Part shown: positions 55,605 through 62,994 of the stretch, one piece after another
Numbering within the stretch: position 1 is the stretch's first letter
How the letters are laid out: every line of letters starts with the position of its first letter
Assembly (NCBI GenBank): GCA_964589175.1
Contig: CAZPRY010000013.1
Location: 1-64,000, forward strand
Length of the DNA: 64,000 nt
Source of the DNA: CAZPRY01 sp964589175
GTDB taxonomy: Bacteria; Fidelibacterota; UBA2242
Direction of reading: 5' to 3'
Made by a program: the position numbers and the translations under genes
The notes under the pieces: model-generated
Databases searched by the model: none
The model's input: only the letters and a program-made list of their open reading frames with translations
Told to the model about the DNA's origin: nothing

Positions 55605-57227
55605 ATGACACAGACAGAACAACAACAATTAGGTAAAATCCTCTGGGACATCGCTAACCAACTGCGCGGCGCAATGAATCCCGACGATTTTCGCGATTAT
55701 ATGTTATCGTTCATCTTTTTGAGGTATTTATCCGACAACTACGAAACAGCGGCGAAAAAAGAGCTGGGGTCTGATTATCCTGAAACGCCCCGGGATGTGA
55801 TGAAGCAGTTGAGAGTTTCGACTCCCCTTGAAATCTGGTACGCAGAAAATCCAAAAGATATTGACATTTTTGAAAATCAGATGCGCCGTAAAATTCACTA
55901 TGTAATCAAACCCGAATATTCTTGGAGTAGCATTGCAGAACTGGCACGTACCCAGAGCGGCGATTTACTGGTGACTTTAGAGAAAGGGTTCAAATACATT
56001 GAAAACGAATCTTTTGAAAGTAATTTCCACGGTTTGTTTTCCGAAATCAACCTGAATTCCGAAAAGCTGGGTAAAAGCCAGACGGAACGAAATAAGAAAC
56101 TGTGCACCATTGTTTCCAAAATAGCCCGGGGTATCGCCCAATTTTCCACCGATATTGACAGTTTAGGAGATGCTTACGAATACCTGATTGGTCAGTTTGC
56201 CGCCGGTTCCGGGAAAAAAGCCGGCGAGTTTTACACACCGCAACAATTATCAACCATTCTTTCATCAATTGTCACTCTCGACAGTCAGAATCCCGGTTCA
56301 GGCAAAAAGAAAAAACTGGACAAGGTGCTGGACTTTGCCTGTGGTTCGGGTTCGTTATTGCTGAATGTCCGGAAACAAATGGATCAATATGGTATCGGCA
56401 AGATATACGGTCAGGAAAAAAATATTACCACCTACAACCTTGCCCGTATGAACATGTTGCTGCATGGCGTCAAAGATACGGAATTTGATATCCATCACGG
56501 CGATTCACTGCTGAACGACTGGAGTATCTTAAACGAAATGAACCCTGCCAAAAAGATGGAATTTGACGCCGTTGTTGCCAATCCGCCCTTTAGTTACCGC
56601 TGGGAACCATCCGAAAGTTTAGGGGAGGATTTTCGCTTTAAAAGTTACGGGCTTGCTCCAAAATCGGCAGCCGATTTTGCTTTCCTTTTACATGGTTTTC
56701 ATTTTCTGGGGAAAGAAGGAACAATGGCTATCATCTTACCGCACGGCGTACTATTCCGTGGCGGGGCAGAACAACGGATTCGCACCAAGCTTTTAAAAGA
56801 CGGTAATATTGACACGGTTATTGGGTTGCCAGCGAATTTATTTTTCTCGACAGGTATTCCCGTTTGCATTTTGGTGTTAAAAAAATGTAAGAAAACAGAT
56901 GATGTACTTTTTATAAATGCAAGCGAGTATTTTGAAAAAGGCAAACGACAAAACAGTTTATTGCCGGAACATATAGAAAAAATCGTTGAAACTTATAAAA
57001 GTCGTCCAGAGAAGGTTGAGCGCTATGCTCGCAGTGTATCAATTGACGAGATTGCAAGCAACGATTTCAATTTAAATATTTCACGGTATGTAAGTACAGC
57101 TAAGGCAGAAGAAAAAATTGACTTAAAGGTTGTGAATAAGGAATTAGTGGAAATCGAGAAAAAAGCTAAATCGGCAGCAGAAAGACACAATAAATTCCTT
57201 GAAGAACTTGGATTACCACCAGTTTAG
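55605..57227 (+). CDS. hsdM: Type I restriction enzyme methylase subunit
   Basis: A 540-residue adenine-N6 methyltransferase. The N-terminal HsdM_N helices (LWDIANQLRGAMNPDDFRDY) are followed by the SAM-binding domain with LDFACGSGSLLLN (about residue 240) and the catalytic NPPFSY (about 325). The C-terminal coiled region contacts HsdS. It protects host DNA and forms the core to which HsdR binds. It is last in the operon, six bases after the prrC-like gene; in the best-known prrC loci the order is instead hsdM, hsdS, prrC, hsdR. Confidence 0.95.
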   Translation: MTQTEQQQLGKILWDIANQLRGAMNPDDFRDYMLSFIFLRYLSDNYETAAKKELGSDYPETPRDVMKQLRVSTPLEIWYAENPKDIDIFENQMRRKIHYVIKPEYSWSSIAELARTQSGDLLVTLEKGFKYIENESFESNFHGLFSEINLNSEKLGKSQTERNKKLCTIVSKIARGIAQFSTDIDSLGDAYEYLIGQFAAGSGKKAGEFYTPQQLSTILSSIVTLDSQNPGSGKKKKLDKVLDFACGSGSLLLNVRKQMDQYGIGKIYGQEKNITTYNLARMNMLLHGVKDTEFDIHHGDSLLNDWSILNEMNPAKKMEFDAVVANPPFSYRWEPSESLGEDFRFKSYGLAPKSAADFAFLLHGFHFLGKEGTMAIILPHGVLFRGGAEQRIRTKLLKDGNIDTVIGLPANLFFSTGIPVCILVLKKCKKTDDVLFINASEYFEKGKRQNSLLPEHIEKIVETYKSRPEKVERYARSVSIDEIASNDFNLNISRYVSTAKAEEKIDLKVVNKELVEIEKKAKSAAERHNKFLEELGLPPV

Positions 57228-57249
57228 ACAGTTAATAGCAACCCACAGT

Positions 57250-57314
57250 CGTAAGCACATTTGTAAGCCCGCTCAAGCCATCGCACAAACCAAAGACTTA
57301 CAAAAGAGCTTACG
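57250..57314. repeat. Border hairpin S2 downstream of the restriction operon
   Basis: CGTAAGC at 57250 pairs with GCTTACG at 57308; inside, TTTGTAAG at 57060+200 (57260-57267) pairs with CTTACAAA at 57297-57304. The single-stranded words (GCACAT, CGCAC, CCAAAG, AGAGCT) match S1 while the stem bases differ in a compensated way. It begins 22 bases after the hsdM stop. Confidence 0.75.
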
Positions 57315-57474
57315 CCTCTCCTGCCTGAGTAACCGCCTTTAAGGACGGTTTTGAGATTGCCAACACACAAAAGAACAAAATAAATTTGTGCTTCGTTAAC
57401 AGGTTTTAGTTTATTGACAAATGCAAAACAAAGACCATATATGACAAGCAACAAATAACAAACGAACCCCAGCA

Positions 57475-57607
57475 TACAACAGCAAGCTACCCGGCAAGTC
57501 GGGTTTCGGTGCTTCGTTGACAGTAAATTAGTAAATTGAAAAGCAACTCTCCGTTGGAAGTTCATCGGTTAACTCCCGACCTGCGGGTGGCTGCAAGCCG
57601 TTATGTG
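57475..57607. repeat. attC-like inverted-repeat site A1
   Basis: Left arm AGCAAGCTACCCGGCAAGTC (57481-57500, continuing GGG) is an imperfect complement of the right arm CCCGACCTGCGGGTGGCTGC (57575-57594), and the site ends AAGCCGTTATGTG. Length (about 130 bp), imperfect arms and a terminal GTTATG recall integron attC sites. A second such site is at 59362-59492. No integrase is in the window. Confidence 0.55.
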
Positions 57608-58600
57608 AAAATATGCCGCCGTTGCATTTTATCGGATTGTTTGCCTGATCAGCAGGCTCTTGTGCTAATCGATTCACGAAAACAATCTGCTGATCTAATA
57701 CAGTTTCCAGATCGCCTGGCACAAGAGCCGCTGAATAACCTGAGCGGTTATTGATTTACTCTCGAACCGGATGCGACCGGCCAACCCGATTCCTCACCCA
57801 ATGAATTGGGTTCGGAATGACGGTTAGAGGGTGATTGCTGCTCATTCACGGATTAAGCGCTCCCTCCCGGAGGCCAACAACTTAACGTCGATATGGCGGC
57901 ATGTGTCCACCGCTGAAAAAAGCAATGAAGGAAAGCGATATACTCCGAACCGTCGAAAATCCCGGATTAAAGATCGGTAAAATATCACCAAGTCTGATAA
58001 AGCGCCGTCCCGGACGGGACGCGAGATGTTTTCGTTGAAGTTGTTTTACCGATCTTTCATGCCTGACGGCATTATCGATTGTCAGAAGGCTCTTGTGCTA
58101 AGCGATTCACAACAAATCGCCTGCTAATCCAATTTTGCAGATCGCCTGGCACAAGAGCCGAGAATAACATAATGGGTGATCGATTCATGCTCGAATCGGA
58201 TGCGACAGGCTAATCCGATTCCTCACCCAATGAATTGGATTCGGAATGACGGTTAGAGGGTAAATTTGTTGCTCATTCACGGATTAAGCGCTCCCTCCCG
58301 GAGGCCGACACCTTAACATAGATATGGCGGCATGTGTCCACCGGTGAAAAAAGCAATGAAGGAAAGCGATATACTCAGAACCGTCGAAAATCCCGGGATT
58401 AAAGATCGGTAAAATATCACCAAGTCTGATAAAGCGCCGTCCCGGACGGGACGCGAGATGTTTTCGTTGAAGTTGTTTTACCGATCTTTCATGCCTGACG
58501 GCATTATCGATTGTCAGAAGGCTCTTGTGCTAAGCGATTCACAATAGATCGTCTGCTGATCCAGTGCAATTTTCCTGATCGCCTGGCACAAGAGCCGGTG
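57608..58600. repeat. 432-bp tandem repeat made of palindromic modules
   Basis: Units begin with GGCTCTTGTGC at 57655, 58088 and 58520 (the third is cut short after about 80 bases). Each has: a hairpin with GGCTCTTGTGC and GCACAAGAGCC as stem; a CACCCAATGAATTGG(G/A)TTCGG module; a GGATTAAGCGCTCCCTCCCG module also found at 751; and a palindromic element with arms AAAGATCGGTAAAA and TTTTACCGATCTTT around CGTCCCGGACGGGACG (57969-58057 and 58401-58489). The copies are nearly identical, so the duplication is recent. No gene is present in this stretch. Confidence 0.85.
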
Positions 58601-58710
58601 ACAACGGTGTTTTGCCTGGACGTTGCCTGTAATAGCGGAGGAGCCTCAGCTCTTCAAAAATATTCCGGATTAGATTTTGACGATGTAAACTAATTAGTTA
58701 ACTTTGTGCC

Positions 58711-59055
58711 ATGATTAGAAAAGTAATTGCATACAAGGATAACTTTGTTGATTTTTACAAAAGTCAGGATTTAAAGATTCAGGAGAAAATTGAATACGTT
58801 CTTGATTTAGTGAGATTTGAAAAACAAGTCCCGAAGAAGTTTTATAAACTACTCGATGATACTGATGGAATTTGGGAGATTCGGGTGATTACGACCTTTA
58901 AAAGCATACGGATTTTATGTTTCCAAGACAAAGGAGATCTTGTTGTATTAACAAATTGCTTTCTTAAAAAGACACAAAAGACTCCCAAAAAGGAGATAAA
59001 ACTTGCTGAGAGATTAAAAAAGGAGTACTTGATTGAAAAATATGGAGGACAATAA
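58711..59055 (+). CDS. higB: RelE/HigB-family toxin
   Basis: A 114-residue protein with the compact RelE/ParE-type fold of the HigB (phage Gp49-like) branch: KIEYVLDLVRFEKQVPKKFYK, LLDDTDGIWEIRV, SIRILCFQDKGDLVVLTNCF and KKTQKTPKKEIKLAERLKKEY. Family toxins cleave mRNA in the ribosome and are neutralised by the downstream HTH antitoxin. The toxin-first order and one-base spacing to the next gene are typical of HigBA. AT-rich composition matches the rest of the island. The symbol is given by family and order, not by close identity. Confidence 0.85.
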   Translation: MIRKVIAYKDNFVDFYKSQDLKIQEKIEYVLDLVRFEKQVPKKFYKLLDDTDGIWEIRVITTFKSIRILCFQDKGDLVVLTNCFLKKTQKTPKKEIKLAERLKKEYLIEKYGGQ

Positions 59056-59056
59056 A

Positions 59057-59347
59057 ATGATAAATGCAACTGATTTCGAGGATTTATTAAAAGACAAGTA
59101 TGGAGAAAAAGGTACTCCGTCGAGAGATAAGTATGATGCTGATTCATTGGCATTCAGATTAGGTGTGATGCTAAGAGAAGCAAGAAAGAACGCTCAGATT
59201 ACCCAAGAAGAATTAGCGGAACGTACAGGGACTAAAAAGAGTTATATTTCTCGTATTGAGAAAGGACAAAGCGATATCCAGATTTCAACTTTCTACAAAT
59301 TGATTGAGATTGGATTAGGAAAACATTTAAATATATCGATTGGATAA
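59057..59347 (+). CDS. higA: HigA-type HTH antitoxin
   Basis: The start at 59057 is chosen because GGAGGA lies seven bases upstream and it begins just after the toxin stop. The roughly 96-residue product carries a Xre-type helix-turn-helix at about 40-90 (LGVMLREARKNAQITQEELA, RTGTKKSYISRIEKGQSDI). It should bind and inhibit the toxin and repress the pair's promoter. Confidence 0.85.
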   Translation: MINATDFEDLLKDKYGEKGTPSRDKYDADSLAFRLGVMLREARKNAQITQEELAERTGTKKSYISRIEKGQSDIQISTFYKLIEIGLGKHLNISIG

Positions 59348-59361
59348 AAAAAGCTACTGCA

Positions 59362-59492
59362 GGCAACACACAATATAGCAAATGGCGGGGAAAGTGGTAA
59401 TTCAGGCATTTTAGCCCGCATCAATTTTTTCCCTCTGTGGATAGGAACGCACTCCGCAAACCGCCACTTGCCATATTGCCATCCGTTATGTG
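59362..59492. repeat. attC-like inverted-repeat site A2
   Basis: CAATATAGCAAATGGCGGG (59371-59389) is an imperfect complement of CCGCCACTTGCCATATTG (59461-59478); mismatches are all A against C on this strand, so they become T-G wobbles on the other. It ends ATCCGTTATGTG, as A1 does, and the sequence after both ends (AAAAT(A/G)TGCCGCCGTT) is shared. It follows the toxin-antitoxin pair by 15 bases. Confidence 0.55.
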
Positions 59493-59720
59493 AAAATGTG
59501 CCGCCGTTACGTTTTATCGGATTGTTTCCATGATCAGAATGCTCTTGTGCTAAGCGATTCATAAAAAACCGTCTGCTAATCCAATTTTCCAGATCGCCTG
59601 TCATAAGAGCCGAAAATAACATGATGGGTGATCGCTTCAGTCTCGAATCGTATGCGAAAAGCCAACCCGATTTCTCACCCGCTGTTGGCGGGATTCCCCC
59701 GCTGTTAGCGAGGTCCGAAA
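59493..59720. repeat. Fourth, partial copy of the 432-bp repeat
   Basis: GCTCTTGTGCTAAGCGATTC at 59541 and the following 140 bases match the first part of the units at 57655-58600, with more differences; the second half is replaced by a duplicated CCGCTGTT(G/A)GCG phrase near 59680-59710. Nothing else is seen before upp. Confidence 0.7.
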
Positions 59721-59776
59721 TGACATTATTAGGCAGAAGGTTTTACCTTCGGTAAAAAAGGTCGTCGGTAGGAATA

Positions 59777-60400
59777 TCAGGTCCCGAAGTAGCGATCGCC
59801 GAAATCACCCAGACCGGGCACGATATATTTATGCTCGTTGAGGCATTCATCGACGGCGGCGGTGTAGATGTGGACTTTCGGATGCTGGGTACGGATGCGT
59901 GCGATCCCTTCCGGCGCCGCAACGATGGTCACCACCGAAAAATTGCGGGCGCCTTTTTTCTTGAGCGCTTCAATCGTATCGCTCAGCGATCCGCCGGTGG
60001 CCAGCATCGGGTCGAGGATCAGCACTGTCTTGTCCTCCAGACCTTCCGGGAATTTCTGATAGTATTCGCGCGCCAGGGCCGTCTTCTCATCGCGTTCCAG
60101 GCCGATGAAGCCCACCGGCGCCCAGGCCAGGAAATCACGCGCCGGGAAGAGCATCGAAATACCCGCACGTAAAACCGGAACGAAGATAATCGATCTTTTT
60201 ATTTCATAACCGGTCGTCTTTTTAAGCGGCGTCTCAACCTCTTTAATGTTCACCGACAGCTGCCGGGTAGCCTCCGTAATCATGATCTGACCGACGACGG
60301 CCGTATGCCGCCGAAAGTCATCCGTGGAGGTGTTTTTATCACGCAAGACTGTCAGTGATTGTTTCAGCAAGGGGTGATCGACAACGTGCAGGTAGTCCAT
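59777..60400 (-). CDS. upp: Uracil phosphoribosyltransferase
   Basis: A 207-residue salvage enzyme that makes UMP from uracil and PRPP in the cytoplasm. The PRPP loop is VLILDPMLATGGSLSDTIEAL around residues 125-145 (text abbreviated to the family core ILDPMLATGGS), VPVLRAGISM lies near 75 and the uracil-binding end is IVPGLGDFGDRYFGT. Length and motifs are standard. A hairpin (TTTTACC-TTC-GGTAAAA at about 59742-59758) lies just past the stop. Confidence 0.95.
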   Translation of the reverse strand: MDYLHVVDHPLLKQSLTVLRDKNTSTDDFRRHTAVVGQIMITEATRQLSVNIKEVETPLKKTTGYEIKRSIIFVPVLRAGISMLFPARDFLAWAPVGFIGLERDEKTALAREYYQKFPEGLEDKTVLILDPMLATGGSLSDTIEALKKKGARNFSVVTIVAAPEGIARIRTQHPKVHIYTAAVDECLNEHKYIVPGLGDFGDRYFGT

Positions 60401-60542
60401 GGATTTCTTCCTCTTTGTGATTTATGTCAGCGGATTCCGCTTCATCGTATACCCTGAAACTTAGCGGAAATCGCATCAATAATTCAATCGGAATCTGCAA
60501 AGATGCTCAACTTTCGTAATATCAGATGAAACCGATCCGGGG

Positions 60543-60632
60543 TTAATCCCGCTGATATATCACCCGGCCGTCCAGGATGGTCAGGTCGACTTTAACGTCT
60601 TTGATCCGGGCCGGATCGATCGTTATATATGA
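60543..60632 (-). pseudogene. C-terminal remnant of an amidohydrolase
   Basis: Read on the minus strand, about 29 codons ending at a TAA (60543-60545) give ITIDPARIKDVKVDLTILDG and then RVIYQRD. This is the usual C-terminal end of YtcJ-type amidohydrolases, where a DP..IKD.KV..TI..G..VY strand closes the metal-dependent hydrolase fold. An in-frame TGA sits immediately upstream and no more of the gene is present. It lies between upp and the sensor gene. Confidence 0.65.
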
Positions 60633-60707
60633 TCACTCGTAAGGATTTTCTTTCGATTACTTAAAATGTTAGTTAGCTTATTTAAACATTTTTTCAGGGT
60701 GACGATT

Positions 60708-61655
60708 ATGTTTGCCTACTCATTTGACCTTTATAGCTTCATTCTGCTTGGGACGACTCTCATTGCAATCACCATCGGTTTAGTGCTATGGCCGCGCCGG
60801 AAATTCAGAGGAGTGCTCTGGGTATTTCTGGTCGAAATCGCAGCCGCTGAATGGGCGTTCGGCATCATGTTTGAAGCTTCTGCCACCACAGTCGCATTAA
60901 AACAATTATGGAGCGCTATCGCTTTCATCGGCACATGCGCCGTCCCGCCCTTCTTTTTCCTGTTCGCCGTCGAATACATACTCGGTCAGAGCCGAATTTC
61001 CCGAAAAGCGCTTATAGCCCTTGCGATTATGCCGGTCTTCACGATTACTATGGCTTTCACTAATCCTCTGCATAATTTGCTGTGGACAAGTATTACTATC
61101 ACTCCCGGTTCGAATGTCGCCGTTTACGGACATGGATTGATCTGGTGGTTTATCTTCATTTACGAATATATCCTCATTCTCATTGGCATGTATTTCCTTT
61201 TGAAGGCGGCTTTCAAGTCCGGTTCCTTCTATACTCCCCACAATCTTGCTATTATCATTGGCGCCGTTCTGCCGATAATCGGAAATTTGATATACGTCTT
61301 CGGGCCGAATCCAATTCCCGGACTGGATTGGGCCCCGGTCGGTTTTGCTCTGTCGGGTATCGTTCTGGCCTGGGGCGTCCTGCGGCTGAAAATTTTCAAA
61401 CTCGCACCGATTGCTCATACGGTCCTGGTAGAAAACATGATCGATGGCATGATCGTCCTGGATACGAACAACCTGATCGTTGATATCAATCCGGCTTCCG
61501 CAGCTATTTTTCAGCGTAAACCGAAACAAATGATCGGCCAGAAGGTTAAGCAGTTTTTCCCGCCTTCCTTAGAATTGGATAAAATTCTTCAATCTGAAAA
61601 TTATTATCAAATTGAGATCGATCTCGGCCAAATTCAGCCGGAGCACAAATTCTAA
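60708..61655 (+). CDS. 7TM/PAS sensor protein, part before an in-frame stop
   Basis: The start at 60708 follows AGGGTGA; an ATG at 60666 is possible. Residues 1-225 hold seven hydrophobic helices of the histidine-kinase N-terminal 7TM type (FIGTCAVPPFFFLFAVEYI, NPIPGLDWAPVGFALSGIVL). A PAS domain follows (ENMIDGMIVLDTNNLIVDIN, QMIGQKVKQFF). Translation stops at TAA 61653-61655 in the middle of the PAS domain, but the same frame continues to 62000. No kinase or cyclase output domain is present in either part. Confidence 0.78.
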   Translation: MFAYSFDLYSFILLGTTLIAITIGLVLWPRRKFRGVLWVFLVEIAAAEWAFGIMFEASATTVALKQLWSAIAFIGTCAVPPFFFLFAVEYILGQSRISRKALIALAIMPVFTITMAFTNPLHNLLWTSITITPGSNVAVYGHGLIWWFIFIYEYILILIGMYFLLKAAFKSGSFYTPHNLAIIIGAVLPIIGNLIYVFGPNPIPGLDWAPVGFALSGIVLAWGVLRLKIFKLAPIAHTVLVENMIDGMIVLDTNNLIVDINPASAAIFQRKPKQMIGQKVKQFFPPSLELDKILQSENYYQIEIDLGQIQPEHKF

Positions 61656-62000
61656 CTGCGGCTTACAATCCTGAGTGACCGATTCTCCCAGATCATCGGA
61701 AAAAGCCTGGTTCTGCGGGACATTACAGAAAAGAAAAAAAGCGAAGAGGAGCGCGAAAAACTGATTCGCGAACTTACAGAGGCGTTGAATCAGGTCAAAA
61801 CGCTAAGCGGCCTCTTGCCGATCTGTGCTCACTGTAAAAATATCCGCGACGATCAGGGCTATTGGCACAATGTCGAAGAATACATCCATGAACATTCCGA
61901 CGTTGATTTCTCACATGGCATTTGTCCTGATTGTATTAAGAAATATTACCCGGAGATAGCCGCAAGAATAGAAGCCCGCCGCAACAAAGAATCCGGCTGA
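61656..62000 (+). pseudogene. Continuation of the sensor gene after the in-frame stop (zinc-finger end)
   Basis: In the same frame as the preceding entry: LRLTILSD...GKSLVLRDITEKKKSEEER completes the PAS domain, then a coiled coil, then GLLPICAHCKNIRDDQGYWH and SHGICPDCIKKYYPE, a CxxC/CxxC module that closes many diguanylate cyclases and response regulators. Restoring one codon (TAA from GAA would give the expected F-E-L-R) makes a single protein of about 430 residues. A start for independent translation at 61785 is possible but has no ribosome site. Confidence 0.75.
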
Positions 62001-62112
62001 CGTCATGGGATTGGCCGCATCGCCGGAGCATTATAACAGGACTGCCGATTGAATACCAGGCAAACATGCAACGCCTTGTTCAGGGATTCCGCTCATTCCT
62101 GAGAGCTGTGAT

Positions 62113-62216
62113 TGGATTTAAGACCGGGGTTGAATCCCGCTTGTAGCGGACCCCTACGGACCGAGGGATTTTAAGTCCTGCGCGTCTCCCTACCGGGACA
62201 ATTCCGCCACTTCGGC
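62113..62216 (-). pseudogene. Broken tRNA-Leu copy L1
   Basis: Matches the intact tRNA-Leu at 62291-62375 in the 5' acceptor, D-stem, anticodon arm (TAA) and variable loop, but carries an extra CCCTACCGGGA in the D-loop and about 16 extra bases, TCCCGCTTGTAGCGGA, in the T-arm; the 3' acceptor strand is mutated. Confidence 0.75.
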
Positions 62217-62253
62217 ATTATTTTGACAATTTGAAAATCAGGTAAGATTCATC

Positions 62254-62281
62254 AAAAAAAAAGCCCTCATTGCTGAGGGCT
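62254..62281 (-). terminator. Rho-independent terminator after tRNA-Leu
   Basis: On the minus strand AGCCCTCA-GCAA-TGAGGGCT is followed by nine T residues, ten bases past the tRNA 3' end. Confidence 0.88.
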
Positions 62282-62290
62282 GTGAGAACG

Positions 62291-62375
62291 TGCCGAAGAC
62301 CGGAATCGAACCGGTACGGTCCTACGGACCGAGGGATTTTAAGTCCCTTGCGTCTACCAGTTCCGCCACTTCGGC
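62291..62375 (-). tRNA. tRNA-Leu (anticodon TAA)
   Basis: On the minus strand GCCGAAG opens and CTTCGGC closes the acceptor, discriminator A. The D-arm has GGTAGACGC, the anticodon stem GGGACTTAAAATCCC places TAA, a long variable arm (CGGTCCGTAGGACCG) marks class II, and the T-arm is CCGGTTCGATTCCGG. All stems pair; 85 bases. CCA is not encoded. Confidence 0.96.
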
Positions 62376-62416
62376 ATAAGATACTCTTTATAAAAAAAAA
62401 ACAGATGGCTCTATTC

Positions 62417-62484
62417 CCTGGATTTTAAGTCCCTTGCGTCTACTCTCGAAGAGATCCCTTCCGGGACAATTCCGCCACTTCGGC
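62417..62484 (-). pseudogene. Broken tRNA-Leu copy L3 (5' half with insertion)
   Basis: Repeats the acceptor 5' strand, D-stem and anticodon arm of the intact gene, ends within the anticodon stem, and has an insertion at about 62443-62466 in the D-loop: TCTCGAAGAGA followed by TCCCTTCCGGGA. Confidence 0.78.
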
Positions 62485-62497
62485 ACGAAAAGAAAGA

Positions 62498-62573
62498 GGC
62501 GATGACCGGGGTCCCCCGCAGGGGTCTCTACGAGAGAACCGGTGAATAACGGTTGTAAACCGTTTCTGCGCCA
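62498..62573 (-). pseudogene. Broken tRNA-Cys copy C1 with T-loop insertion
   Basis: Shares GACCGGGGTC ... GAACCGGTGAATAACGGTT with the intact tRNA-Cys at 62609-62681, but 22 extra bases at 62514-62535 split the T-loop and the anticodon/D half is shortened. The insert, read on the minus strand, is TCTCGTAGAGACCCCTGCGG plus G, closely similar to the insert in L3. Confidence 0.78.
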
Positions 62574-62608
62574 TCAATCATCAAATTGGGAAAAATCAAA
62601 TTCATTTG

Positions 62609-62681
62609 AGGCGACGACCGGGGTCGAACCGGTGAATAACGGTTTTGCAGACCGCCCCCTTAGCCACTTGGGTACGTCGCC
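62609..62681 (-). tRNA. tRNA-Cys (anticodon GCA)
   Basis: On the minus strand GGCGACG pairs with CGTCGCC, and the discriminator is T(U)73, the identity base of tRNA-Cys. The anticodon loop is CTGCAAA (GCA) and the T-arm CCGGTTCGACCCCGG. All stems pair; 73 bases. Confidence 0.95.
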
Positions 62682-62757
62682 ATTCTAAAAAAGCGCTGGA
62701 AACTAATATATCTCCGCCGAAAAACCAATATGATTTTAACTCCGAATCAGGGCCAAC

Positions 62758-62937
62758 TTACTTTTTAACCAACCCTTTTCCGCAGCAGCTGATTTCACAT
62801 TTTTCGCCTTCATCATGACAGCAGCATTCGTCATCCGGCGTCTCAACGTCCTGGCATTCGGCGATTACTTTGAGTTCCAGACCGCACTCTTCACAAACGT
62901 AGATTTCACCTTTTTTCATATCATGACAACTCGACAT
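62758..62937 (-). CDS. Small cysteine-rich desulforedoxin-like protein
   Basis: A 59-residue protein with a strong AGGAGG before the ATG. MKKGEIYVCEECGLELKVIA matches the desulforedoxin-type knuckle that opens desulfoferrodoxins (C15, C18), and a second half adds CQD, ECCCHDE and ISCCGKG. It probably binds iron or zinc in the cytoplasm, perhaps in oxygen or metal stress. It lies between tRNA-Cys and tkt. Confidence 0.78.
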   Translation of the reverse strand: MSSCHDMKKGEIYVCEECGLELKVIAECQDVETPDDECCCHDEGEKCEISCCGKGLVKK

Positions 62938-62994
62938 CGTACACCTCCTGTAATTTATTCTATTTTACCTTAAAATCCGGGATAAAGTCAAACT

